From the NCBI GenBank assembly GCA_035510155.1, contig DATKHR010000180.1, positions 1-5,199 of the forward strand: DNA of 5,199 nucleotides. The letters are read 5' to 3'. Of this stretch, positions 1 through 5,198 are shown piece by piece (within the stretch, counting starts at the first letter, position 1; each line of letters begins with the position of its first letter). A program made the position numbers and the translations under genes. The notes below the pieces were generated by a model. That model did not search any database and was not told the DNA's origin. It was given only the letters and a program-made list of their open reading frames with translations. The DNA is from DATKHR01 sp035510155 (lineage in GTDB: Bacteria > Acidobacteriota > Vicinamibacteria > Vicinamibacterales > CAVVIG01).

Positions 1-663
1 TTGGTCCAGGAGGAATCGGTGATTAACGCCGAATCGACCCTCGAGTGCTGCGGACAAGAGCGCTGTTTTCGACCGAAGACTGCCGCGGGCGAACGCGGCG
101 AAACGACCGGGATCGGTCTCACCAGCCGCCAATGCCTTCAGAACCGCGCGGCCAGTCACCCCGTCAAGGTGCGTGACCACCGTCCCGAGCTTAATGTTGG
201 CTGTTTCAAGCAGTTTATGGATGCGATTGATCACGCGAGCGCGATCGCGGATAAGGCTCTTGCGGTGCCGCGTCAGTTCCCGGAGCGCACGGACCTCCGC
301 CGGCGGAATGAAGCTGGCCCGAATGAGTCCATGCGCCAGCAAGTCGGCGAGCCATTCGCAGTCTTTGACGTCGGTTTTTCGTCCGGGCACGGCCTTGATG
401 TGTTGGGCATTGGCGAGGATGACCACGAAGCTGCCTTCAAGAAGGTTAAACACAGGCTGCCAGAACACCCCGGTGGATTCCATCGCAACGTGGGTGCAGC
501 ACGCTTCTGCGAGCCAGCGATGAAGCTCGAGGATCTCAGACGTGGTCGTGCCAAACGTTCGCACCTCGGTGCGCTTCCGCCGATGTTCCTGCAGACGAAC
601 ACACGCGACGACCGTTCTCCGATGGACATCCAGGCCGCAGCAGCGCGGGTACAACACCTCCAT
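1..663 (-). CDS. IS110-family transposase (DEDD recombinase), N-terminal 221 codons, cut by window edge
   Basis: The minus strand is open from ATG at 663-661 to the window edge with no stop, so the C-terminal part lies outside. The translation begins MEVLYPRCCGLDVHRRTVVA and shows the IS110 RuvC-like DEDD domain. Putative acidic residues are D12 (in GLDVH), E62 (in AMESTG) and D98/D101 (in KTDVKDCEWLADLL), followed by GLIRASFIPP and an arginine-rich helical stretch (about residues 122-160). IS110 proteins are site-specific recombinases that move a circular intermediate using a bridge RNA; this is family knowledge. The catalytic-serine C-terminal domain cannot be checked here. The start is supported by GGGAGG at 675-670, six bases before the ATG. 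No frameshift is seen, so the visible part looks intact. The noncoding leader lies immediately upstream, next to an IS630 fragment. Family assignment is near certain; subgroup (IS110 or IS1111) is less sure. Confidence 0.95.
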   Translation of the reverse strand, partial: MEVLYPRCCGLDVHRRTVVACVRLQEHRRKRTEVRTFGTTTSEILELHRWLAEACCTHVAMESTGVFWQPVFNLLEGSFVVILANAQHIKAVPGRKTDVKDCEWLADLLAHGLIRASFIPPAEVRALRELTRHRKSLIRDRARVINRIHKLLETANIKLGTVVTHLDGVTGRAVLKALAAGETDPGRFAAFARGSLRSKTALLSAALEGRFGVNHRFLLDQ

Positions 664-669
664 AACGCA

Positions 670-691
670 CCTCCCGCGAAGCGCGCACGGG
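670..691 (-). promoter_or_regulatory. IS110 transposase ribosome binding site partly inside a hairpin
   Basis: GGGAGG (675-670) is a strong Shine-Dalgarno match six bases before the ATG at 663. Its first three bases form the 3' strand of a hairpin, 691-673, with stem CCCGTG/CGCGGG (one G-U pair) and a 7-nt loop. The hairpin could mask the site and limit translation, as known for other insertion sequences such as IS10 and IS200. The masking effect here is inferred. Confidence 0.5.
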
Positions 692-846
692 GAGTGCCGC
701 AGAACAGGAGAATTTACCTGGCGTGCTCCGCGGTTCGACGGAAACGCGGGCAACAGTACGGGATACAAACAGCGCGGCACCCGGGTCCATTTTTTCCCGG
801 GCTTTCAGCACCAGTAACCTGCGACCTTGGCCCGGCACGCTCGCGC

Positions 847-1233
847 TCACACGCTACCACTTTCATGCCGACGTGGATGTCGCCTCGCGACATGGCGATT
901 TTTTTTGACGGTGAGATCCAACTGGTTCAGCTCGCGCCAAATCGTCGCCAAGGCGGCGGACGTGCGCAGCCGGTCGCGCAACTCGGCCAGCGTCGCGTCC
1001 GGTTGCGCCGTCACCAACGCCCGGAGCTGATCCTCCTGGCCGGCCAACACGCGGTGTCGAAACTTCGTCTGTTTGCGCGGCGTGATCGATCCCGTTTCCC
1101 GGCGCCGCTGCTTGAGCGCGTCCACCCAGGCCCGGCTGACGTGATACCGCGCCGCGAGCTCTTTCGACGACACGCCGGCGTCCGCATCCTTGATGACGCG
1201 GTCACGCAAATCCATCGAGTACGCCGCGGCCAT
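847..1233 (-). CDS. IS630-family transposase, N-terminal helix-turn-helix part only (first ORF, truncated element)
   Basis: The protein starts MAAAYSMDLRDRVIKDADAG and has two predicted helix-turn-helix units: residues about 20-42 (VSSKELAARYHVSRAWVDAL) and about 79-107 (DATLAELRDRL...LATIWRELNQL), followed by LTVKK. This is the DNA-binding N-terminal half of an IS630/Tc1-type transposase. The catalytic DDE half is missing. In relatives the chain continues after LTVKK, often across a frameshift at an A-run. Here an eight-A run (906-899) is followed by about 17 unrelated codons to a stop at 847, and no frame beyond resumes the family. I chose ATG 1233 because AGGAGG at 1244-1239 sits five bases before it. 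The frame extends up to 1281, but the extra 16 residues look noncoding. The product cannot transpose alone, though it might still bind IS630 ends. Confidence 0.85.
   Translation of the reverse strand: MAAAYSMDLRDRVIKDADAGVSSKELAARYHVSRAWVDALKQRRRETGSITPRKQTKFRHRVLAGQEDQLRALVTAQPDATLAELRDRLRTSAALATIWRELNQLDLTVKKNRHVARRHPRRHESGSV
877..893. repeat. Perfect inverted repeat, 7-bp arms, 3-bp spacer
   Basis: ATGTCGC at 877-883 and GCGACAT at 887-893 are exact reverse complements around CTC. It lies just inside the inferred outer edge of the IS110 leader, six bases from the T-run 899-906 that ends the IS630-like sequence. It may be the first stem-loop of a leader RNA or part of an IS110 end; which of these cannot be decided from one copy. 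Confidence 0.6.
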
Positions 1234-1238
1234 GCGCA

Positions 1239-1256
1239 CCTCCTGGCCGCCAGGAG
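1239..1256 (-). promoter_or_regulatory. IS630 ribosome binding site overlapping a perfect hairpin
   Basis: On the minus strand CTCCTGG-CGG-CCAGGAG (1256-1240) is a perfect 7-bp stem with a 3-nt loop. Its 3' arm contains most of the Shine-Dalgarno AGGAGG (1244-1239) serving the ATG at 1233. If it folds, the ribosome binding site is hidden. This is a direct sequence observation; a role in restraining transposase translation is inferred. Confidence 0.55.
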
Positions 1257-1268
1257 TACCATGGCCGC

Positions 1269-1279
1269 GTACTAAGTAC
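1269..1279. repeat. Short palindrome GTACT-A-AGTAC near the presumed IS630 end
   Basis: Five-base arms surround a single base. It sits between the IS630 ribosome binding site and the stop of the flanking lipoprotein reading frame at 1283. It could be part of the IS630 terminal repeat. It is short enough to occur by chance. Confidence 0.3.
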
Positions 1280-1282
1280 AAG

Positions 1283-1975
1283 TCAAAAATGCTCTAAACA
1301 GTCGACGTGGGTTCGCTTTCCAGAACCAGAATTGGGCGTCTCGTAAGCGTCATGCTGACGCGTGGCGTAGCTGCGCGACCCGCGCGTGGCACTATGGGCG
1401 GGCCGGCTTCGATTCCCCGAGACTCTCAGGGCAGCTCGACGCCCCCACCCTGCACCGTCGGAACGAGCAGTAGCTCCGGAGTGGCGAGATCCACGGCGTC
1501 GACCGACACGTGAAGTCGACACGGATTGCAGACACTCAGCTCGAGATGCGCGCAGTCGCGTGTGCCAGAGCCCCAAGACTCCTTTAGACGACGTGACAAC
1601 TAGCCTCTGGTCACCGCTTCCCTGAGGCGAGCCGCTGCCGTCACAATGCACTCGGCCATCCTGATCCACCACGCGAAGCCGCACCTGCGTGGCCAGTTTC
1701 TGAATCGATTCTTCCGGAGGCTCGCTCGGCGTTGCGAGCATCACAAAAGCGTCAGGGCCTGGAAACCGGCTGAACGTAAACGTATAAGTTCCAGGGATGT
1801 TGAACGGGATCTCCCTAAACTGAGCCTGGTAGCGAGGACGCGACAGAATGCCAGTGTCAATCAGTCGCCCGCCGCGATACCTCCAGCCGTTGTAGTGCGT
1901 CGCGACGTAACACGAGGAAACGAGCACAGTGCCAACAAGAAGCAATCCAAAGCGGCGCCTTCTTGACCTTGCCAT
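1283..1975 (-). CDS. Putative secreted lipoprotein of unknown function, probably frameshifted in its C-terminal third
   Basis: The N-terminus (MARSRRRRF, then a hydrophobic stretch at residues 10-19) ends in the lipobox VSSC. This predicts signal peptidase II cleavage before C22 and a lipid-anchored protein outside the cytoplasmic membrane. Residues 23-130 look like a real beta-rich protein (GTYTFTFSRFPGPDAFVMLA; VRLRVVDQDGRVHCDG), but I recognise no family. From residue 131 the frame becomes arginine/serine-rich and lacks ordinary protein character. One frame over, from the AAA at 1585-1583, the sequence reads KESWGSGTRDCAHLELSVCNP and ends with TGA at 1428-1426. Removing one base would give a 182-residue protein. 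The stop at 1283 is therefore likely accidental. No strong Shine-Dalgarno is visible before ATG 1975; AGGCGG lies 8 bases upstream, so the start is plausible but not proven. It lies 34 bp after the receptor-like remnant. Confidence 0.65.
   Translation of the reverse strand: MARSRRRRFGLLLVGTVLVSSCYVATHYNGWRYRGGRLIDTGILSRPRYQAQFREIPFNIPGTYTFTFSRFPGPDAFVMLATPSEPPEESIQKLATQVRLRVVDQDGRVHCDGSGSPQGSGDQRLVVTSSKGVLGLWHTRLRASRAECLQSVSTSRVGRRRGSRHSGATARSDGAGWGRRAALRVSGNRSRPAHSATRGSRSYATRQHDAYETPNSGSGKRTHVDCLEHF
1347..1361. repeat. Inverted repeat GCGTCA-TGC-TGACGC in the stretch after the lipoprotein gene
   Basis: This is a perfect 6-bp stem with a 3-nt loop, located 65 bases downstream (minus strand) of the inferred original stop of the lipoprotein gene at 1426. 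On the minus strand it is followed by TTACGAG, with no T-run, so it is a poor rho-independent terminator. Nothing else was recognised in 1282-1425, which I take to be noncoding despite the open frame that crosses it. Confidence 0.35.
1426..1599 (-). other. Displaced C-terminal frame of the lipoprotein gene (frameshift near 1583-1585)
   Basis: This frame is open from 1599 to TGA at 1428-1426. From about 1584 it has codon choice and composition typical of a GC-rich gene (mostly G or C in third positions) and alternating hydrophobic beta-strand pattern: CAHLELSVCNPC, then LHVSVDAVDLATPELLLVP. The overlapping long frame in the same stretch has poor third-position GC and an odd composition. The simplest reading is one extra base in the AAA triplet (1583-1585). 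It may be a true mutation or a sequencing or assembly error. Confidence 0.6.
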
Positions 1976-1989
1976 GTTGCCGACCGCCT

Positions 1990-2012
1990 AACTTAACTAA
2001 CTTAACTAACTA
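1990..2012. repeat. AT-rich 9-bp tandem repeat, about 2.5 copies, full of stop codons
   Basis: AACTTAACT occurs at 1990-1998 and 1999-2007, with a partial copy AACTA at 2008-2012. On the minus strand this reads TAGTTAGTTAAG..., giving TAG/TAA triplets spread over the frames, and the first TAG ends the receptor-like remnant. It stands out from the GC-rich surroundings and separates the remnant from the lipoprotein gene. It may be a slippage product or a rearrangement scar. Confidence 0.75.
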
Positions 2013-2177
2013 CTCTTGGAATAGACCGGCGAGCGTCTCCGCGGTGACGCCGGACAGGACCGCATGCTGAGCGTCGGTGATGATCCCGGTCAGACGACCC
2101 TGGCCGGTTTGAGCGGACGCGTCAAAACAAAGCAGCGACGACAGGAGAAGCACCGCGACGAGTGGAAAGCAACGCAT
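2010..2177 (-). pseudogene. N-terminal remnant of a secreted carboxypeptidase-regulatory-domain (TonB receptor/Oar-like) protein
   Basis: This 55-codon reading frame starts 19 bases after the kinase stop. AGGAG six bases before ATG 2177-2175 is a good ribosome binding site. MRCFPLVAVLLLSSLLCFDA followed by SAQ is a clear signal peptide with predicted cleavage after ASA. Then QGRLTGIITDAQHAVLSGVT matches the opening strands of the CarboxypepD_reg/Oar-type domain (family style: GRLTGTVTDAQGAVLPGVTV) found at the N-terminus of large TonB-dependent-receptor-like outer membrane proteins. After about residue 45 the resemblance ends, and TAG follows at 2012-2010. Full members run to many hundreds of residues, so this is almost certainly a truncated gene. 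Two signature positions are changed (H for G after DAQ, S for P before GV), consistent with relaxed selection. The fragment could still be translated and exported. A genuine short protein is less likely. Confidence 0.7.
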
Positions 2178-2196
2178 GGCGAGCTCCTGAACACGG

Positions 2197-4917
2197 CTAC
2201 CTCTTCAACGCCGCCGTCCAGTTCGAAACGACGACAATGGGCTGAGACGTGTCGCTGACCAGCGTATTGACGAGAAATCGCTGCCCATCCGCGGTGACGC
2301 CATAGGTGTAGTCCTCAGGGACGATGTGAAGCGGGAACAGACGCTTCTGAACGGATACATCGATGCCTTCCACACCGGCCTTGACGTTGACCGCGATCAG
2401 CTCACCACCGGCTGAGACGTAGAACAGCTCCTTGCCGTCACGGCGCCACCGCGGCTGCGTTCCGCCATTCGTCGAGACCTGCCATTTCCCTTGCGCTCGT
2501 GGAAACTCTTGAACGTACACTTCTTCACGGCCACTCGCGTCAGTCGTGTATGCGAGCCAGCGTCCATCCGGGGACAACTGTCCGAAGTTATCGACGCCAT
2601 CGGTGCGGACAACCGGAATCGGTTTGCGGTCGCCAACCAGCGGCAAGGCCCAAAGGTCGGCCTTCGTCGTCACATCCTGGTCCGCGTAAATGATGAAACG
2701 CCCATCGCGCGACCAGTCGGTCGGATTCGTCGAATACCGGCCGCTCACGAGCGCCTCAGGCTGCCCGGCTCCGTTGGAGTGTTGCCGAAAGACGACGTTG
2801 ATGACGCCGCCCTGAACGTGCCGTTGCGTGCCGAATGCGATCTGTCGACCATCCGGCGACCAGATCGGCGTATAATTCCCAGACTCGAACGTCAGCCTCG
2901 AAGCCGCGCCGTTCGTCGTATCGAGGACCCAGATCTCGCTGCGTCGATCGGCGCGTCGCCTAACGACCGCATGCGTTGCATCAGGCGAAAGGGACACGCC
3001 GTCCTGAGTCGCTGAGCTCCCGACGACGCCGAGCATTTGGCCGGCGCGGTCGACCCATTTGAGCTGTGAGCTGATCGGCTTGCTTGCCTGTCGGTAGGCC
3101 AGTACGCCGTTTGTTGAGATCGAGAACGCAGCGCCCGGTCCCGGGTCGCGCCCCAGATCTTCGGCGATGGTGGCCGGCTCGCCGGACAACACGAACCGTT
3201 CTGGATCGAAACGCTGCGCGAGGAGCGTGCCGCCTGCAGCGTACGCGGGGCTTCCGCCAGCGTACGCGGGGCTTCCGCGTATGAACAGGAGGTGGCCTGT
3301 CGCCGAATAGGCGACGTTGACCAGCGTGGTTCCGCCGGGCAGCACGCGCACGACCTCGTCGGAATCAAGAGAGGCGATATCGGTCGCTGACTCGCCAAGC
3401 TGCGGGAATACCCGACTCAGATACAAGAAGTGTCGACCGTCGGGCAGAAAGATGGGCCATCGATGCCCGACTTGCGGCGCCTGCAGCTTCGTCACCGGTG
3501 TCGCCGCGCCGCCGTTCGCCGGAACACGATAAAGCGGCCCGTCGGCCGTCGGCGCGAAGACGATGACGCCTCGCTGGTTCCACGCGCCGCCTCGCGCATC
3601 CGGCGCGTCGGCGAGCACCTGCGACGGCCCGCCGGCGAGATCGATCCGCTTCAGTTTGCCGCCCGCGAAGAATCCGATCGATCGACTGTCAGGCGACCAG
3701 AACGGGCGCAGACTCGAAACAGGCACGCCCTCGGTGCCAGGCAGCGCGCGTGCGGTGAGCGAATCGAGCGGGCGCACCCACACGGAATCGAACCCGGCGG
3801 GTTCGTGCGCGACGAACGCGATCTGCCGTCCGTCCGGAGAGATGACCGGCGGACTCTCGATCGAGTTGTAGTTTGGATACACCGCGGGTTCGGGCGGTGG
3901 AAGATACAGGCGAATCGGGTTGGCGTCGGGTGGCCGCTCGCGCAGATTCACCCATGCCAGCGTAACGGCAACAGAGGCGATGGTTGTCGCGGCGATCCAG
4001 TAATAGCTGTGAGACAGAGGCCGACTCGTTAGCGATGCGGGTGTTCCGGGCTGCGAAGCGGTTTCCCAAATCCATCTCAGCTCGCGGCCCACGTCGGCTG
4101 CGCTCTGCCACCGTTCGTCGGGATTCTTCGCCAGACAGTGCTTCACGACGTGATCGAGTGCCGGCGGCGTGGTTGCCCGCGCGGTAACCATCGACGGCGG
4201 CGTGGCAGCCAGGATCGCCGCCATCACGGTCGATGAACTGGCGCCTTCGAATGCCTTCTTGCCCGTGGTCATCACGTAGAGGATCGCGCCGAGCGCAAAG
4301 AGATCCGACCGCCCGTCCGCCGGTTTCCCTTCGACCTGCTCGGGCGCCATGTACTGAATCGTGCCGACAACGGTGCCCGCCTGCGTCAGGGTGGAATGCG
4401 CTGTGGCCGCTACCACCGAGACCGCCGCGTCGGACTCCGCTCCGTGCCATTTCGCGAGGCCGAAGTCGAGAATCTTGGCGCCTCCCGACGTCAGCATGAT
4501 GTTGGCGGGTTTCAGATCGCGATGAATCACGCCTTGGCGATGGGCCGCATCCAGGGCGTCGGCAATCTGGGCGCCGATCCGAAGGACCTCGTCGATCGGC
4601 AACGGTCCGCGCAGCAGTCGCTGCGCCAATGTCTCACCGGTGAGATGCTCCATCACGAGGAAGTCGACGCCGTTCTGATCGCCCACGTCGTAGAGCGTGC
4701 AGATGTGCGGGTGCGCGAGGCTGGAAATCGCGCGCGCTTCTCGCCGGAAGCGCTCGCGCCGCTGCGGGTCGGCGGCGACACCGGCCGGCAGAATCTTGAT
4801 GGCGACCGTGCGATCGAGCCGTGTATCGCGCGCCTTGTAGACCTCACCCATCCCGCCGGTGCCGAGCGGCGCCAGGATTTCGTACGGTCCGAGGCGGGCA
4901 CCGGCTGCAAGGCTCAT
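2197..4917 (-). CDS. Membrane-anchored Ser/Thr protein kinase with periplasmic PD40 (TolB-like) beta-propeller
   Basis: This 906-residue protein has a PknB-type (Hanks) kinase domain at about residues 12-280. Visible parts are the glycine loop LGTGGMGEVY (18-27), VAIK with K41, a C-helix glutamate (E60), HRDLKPAN (132-139, catalytic D134), DFG (151-153), APE (191-193) and SD in the F helix (D205). All key residues are present, so activity is expected. A single transmembrane helix at about 305-324 separates the cytoplasmic kinase from a C-terminal beta-propeller made of PD40 repeats. Repeat motifs appear at about 357-369 (ISPDGRQIAFVAH), 407-417, 491-499, 643-652, 686-696, 735-744, 781-790 and 826-834. 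Such propellers probably act as extracytoplasmic sensors (inference). ATG 4917 overlaps the FHA stop by ATGA, and GGAG lies about ten bases upstream, suggesting translational coupling. The activation segment between DFG and APE is rich in Ser/Thr (such as TAHSTLTQAGT). An in-frame 7-residue duplication lies at 548-561. Confidence 0.96.
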   Translation of the reverse strand: MSLAAGARLGPYEILAPLGTGGMGEVYKARDTRLDRTVAIKILPAGVAADPQRRERFRREARAISSLAHPHICTLYDVGDQNGVDFLVMEHLTGETLAQRLLRGPLPIDEVLRIGAQIADALDAAHRQGVIHRDLKPANIMLTSGGAKILDFGLAKWHGAESDAAVSVVAATAHSTLTQAGTVVGTIQYMAPEQVEGKPADGRSDLFALGAILYVMTTGKKAFEGASSSTVMAAILAATPPSMVTARATTPPALDHVVKHCLAKNPDERWQSAADVGRELRWIWETASQPGTPASLTSRPLSHSYYWIAATTIASVAVTLAWVNLRERPPDANPIRLYLPPPEPAVYPNYNSIESPPVISPDGRQIAFVAHEPAGFDSVWVRPLDSLTARALPGTEGVPVSSLRPFWSPDSRSIGFFAGGKLKRIDLAGGPSQVLADAPDARGGAWNQRGVIVFAPTADGPLYRVPANGGAATPVTKLQAPQVGHRWPIFLPDGRHFLYLSRVFPQLGESATDIASLDSDEVVRVLPGGTTLVNVAYSATGHLLFIRGSPAYAGGSPAYAAGGTLLAQRFDPERFVLSGEPATIAEDLGRDPGPGAAFSISTNGVLAYRQASKPISSQLKWVDRAGQMLGVVGSSATQDGVSLSPDATHAVVRRRADRRSEIWVLDTTNGAASRLTFESGNYTPIWSPDGRQIAFGTQRHVQGGVINVVFRQHSNGAGQPEALVSGRYSTNPTDWSRDGRFIIYADQDVTTKADLWALPLVGDRKPIPVVRTDGVDNFGQLSPDGRWLAYTTDASGREEVYVQEFPRAQGKWQVSTNGGTQPRWRRDGKELFYVSAGGELIAVNVKAGVEGIDVSVQKRLFPLHIVPEDYTYGVTADGQRFLVNTLVSDTSQPIVVVSNWTAALKR
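3238..3278. repeat. 21-bp in-frame tandem duplication inside the kinase gene
   Basis: The sequence GTACGCGGGGCTTCCGC begins at 3241 and again at 3262; bases 3238-3257 match 3259-3278 exactly. It encodes GSPAYAG followed by GSPAYAA (residues 548-561), in what is probably a loop of the propeller after the strand HLLFIR. The identity at DNA level points to a recent duplication or slippage event that preserved the reading frame. Confidence 0.9.
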
Positions 4918-5198
4918 CGAGGTTGCGTCTCCGTGGAGCCGACGCCGCTGAGACTGCGGTACGTCAGCTCAAACGCGCCGATCCGAATCCTGTCACCGTC
5001 GATCAATTCGACCGCTGACGTGACGACCTGACCGCGCACGGACGTCCCGTTCTTGCTGCCGAGATCCTCCAGGAGGGCGAACCCTCCGGTGACGACTATC
5101 TTGGCATGATGGCGTGAAACGGTTGGAGAGCGGAGTGAAATCGCCACGTCCGGATCGCGTCCGATCAGGTGTTCGCCGTCGCCGAGCGGCTGTTCACG
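4914..5198 (-). CDS. FHA-domain protein, C-terminal 94 residues, cut by window edge
   Basis: The frame is open from the right edge to TGA at 4916-4914. It contains most of a forkhead-associated domain: GEHLIGRDPDVAISL (conserved GR), SPTVSRHHAKI (S and H that contact phosphothreonine), LEDLGSKNGTSVRG (conserved NG), IDGDRIRIG and FELTYR. A short tail ends in ETQPR. FHA domains bind phosphothreonine peptides, so this protein is a likely substrate or reader of the kinase encoded next. The ATGA overlap between its stop and the kinase start supports joint expression. The start is outside: an internal ATG at 5147 falls within the domain after the GR motif and would cut it, so it is not the true start. 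In related bacteria such FHA domains are often fused to a winged-helix DNA-binding domain; this cannot be seen here. Confidence 0.93.
   Translation of the reverse strand, partial: REQPLGDGEHLIGRDPDVAISLRSPTVSRHHAKIVVTGGFALLEDLGSKNGTSVRGQVVTSAVELIDGDRIRIGAFELTYRSLSGVGSTETQPR

Larger units (their letters stand above)
1..898 (-). mobile_element. IS110-family insertion sequence, partial (leader end plus 5' part of transposase)
   Basis: This element comprises the IS110 transposase start and its noncoding leader. The outer boundary is inferred: IS630-like coding sequence is recognisable up to the A-run (minus strand, T-run 899-906 on plus) and then stops resembling that family in all three frames. 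What follows is a GC-rich, hairpin-forming noncoding stretch of about 235 bp leading to the IS110 start codon. IS110 elements typically lack clear terminal inverted repeats, so the edge cannot be fixed from one end; an error of several bases around 898 is likely. The other end lies outside the window. It apparently inserted into the IS630 element. Confidence 0.7.
664..898 (-). ncRNA. Candidate IS110 bridge RNA region (noncoding leader)
   Basis: IS110-group elements encode a structured bridge RNA in the noncoding leader upstream of the transposase; this is established for IS621 and relatives. Here the roughly 235-bp leader has no recognisable protein in any frame and can form four hairpins on the minus strand. 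They are 893-877 (perfect 7-bp stem, 3-nt loop), 801-780 (CCCGGG/CCCGGG stem around a 10-nt loop), 747-721 (nine pairs including one G-U, one bulged base, 8-nt loop) and 691-673 (six pairs including one G-U, overlapping the ribosome binding site). Pairings were checked by eye only. The exact RNA ends and guide loops are unknown. If the element belongs to the IS1111 subgroup, the RNA would instead lie downstream of the gene, outside the window. Confidence 0.35.
899..1281 (-). mobile_element. IS630-family insertion sequence, 5' fragment
   Basis: This fragment carries the IS630-type first ORF and its short leader. The inner break at 899-906 is the A-run where IS110 sequence appears to begin. The outer edge is uncertain: the palindrome GTACTAAGTAC at 1269-1279 and nearby TA dinucleotides (the target of IS630 elements) are plausible end positions, but the partner terminal repeat is not in the window. 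The second half may continue beyond the left edge on the far side of the IS110 element. Confidence 0.6.

Noticed and set aside
536..850. Minus-strand frame of 104 codons crossing the IS110 leader
   Set aside because: It overlaps the IS110 transposase start in another frame and has no recognisable protein features; the leader is better explained as noncoding.
1..1275. A 424-codon plus-strand open frame starting at TTG
   Set aside because: It runs antisense across two unrelated insertion sequences and their junction, and its translation matches nothing familiar. The minus strand carries recognisable IS110 and IS630 proteins here, so this is a chance frame in GC-rich DNA.
1234..1281. Upstream extension of the IS630 ORF to ATG 1281
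   Set aside because: The extra 16 residues do not resemble the family and cross the hairpin and presumed element end. The Shine-Dalgarno at 1244-1239 fits ATG 1233.
1347..1361. Possible rho-independent terminator
   Set aside because: The stem is short and no T-run follows on either strand; kept only as an inverted repeat.
1380..1440. tRNA-like motif TTCGATTCC with following CCCCG at about 1409-1419
   Set aside because: The T-loop motif lacks a complementary 5' stem, and no matching acceptor stem or anticodon arm is found upstream, so no tRNA can be folded.
2491..4450. Several long open frames antisense to or out of frame with the kinase gene
   Set aside because: They overlap a gene with complete kinase and PD40 motifs, have arginine-rich translations without domains, and are shadows of high GC content.
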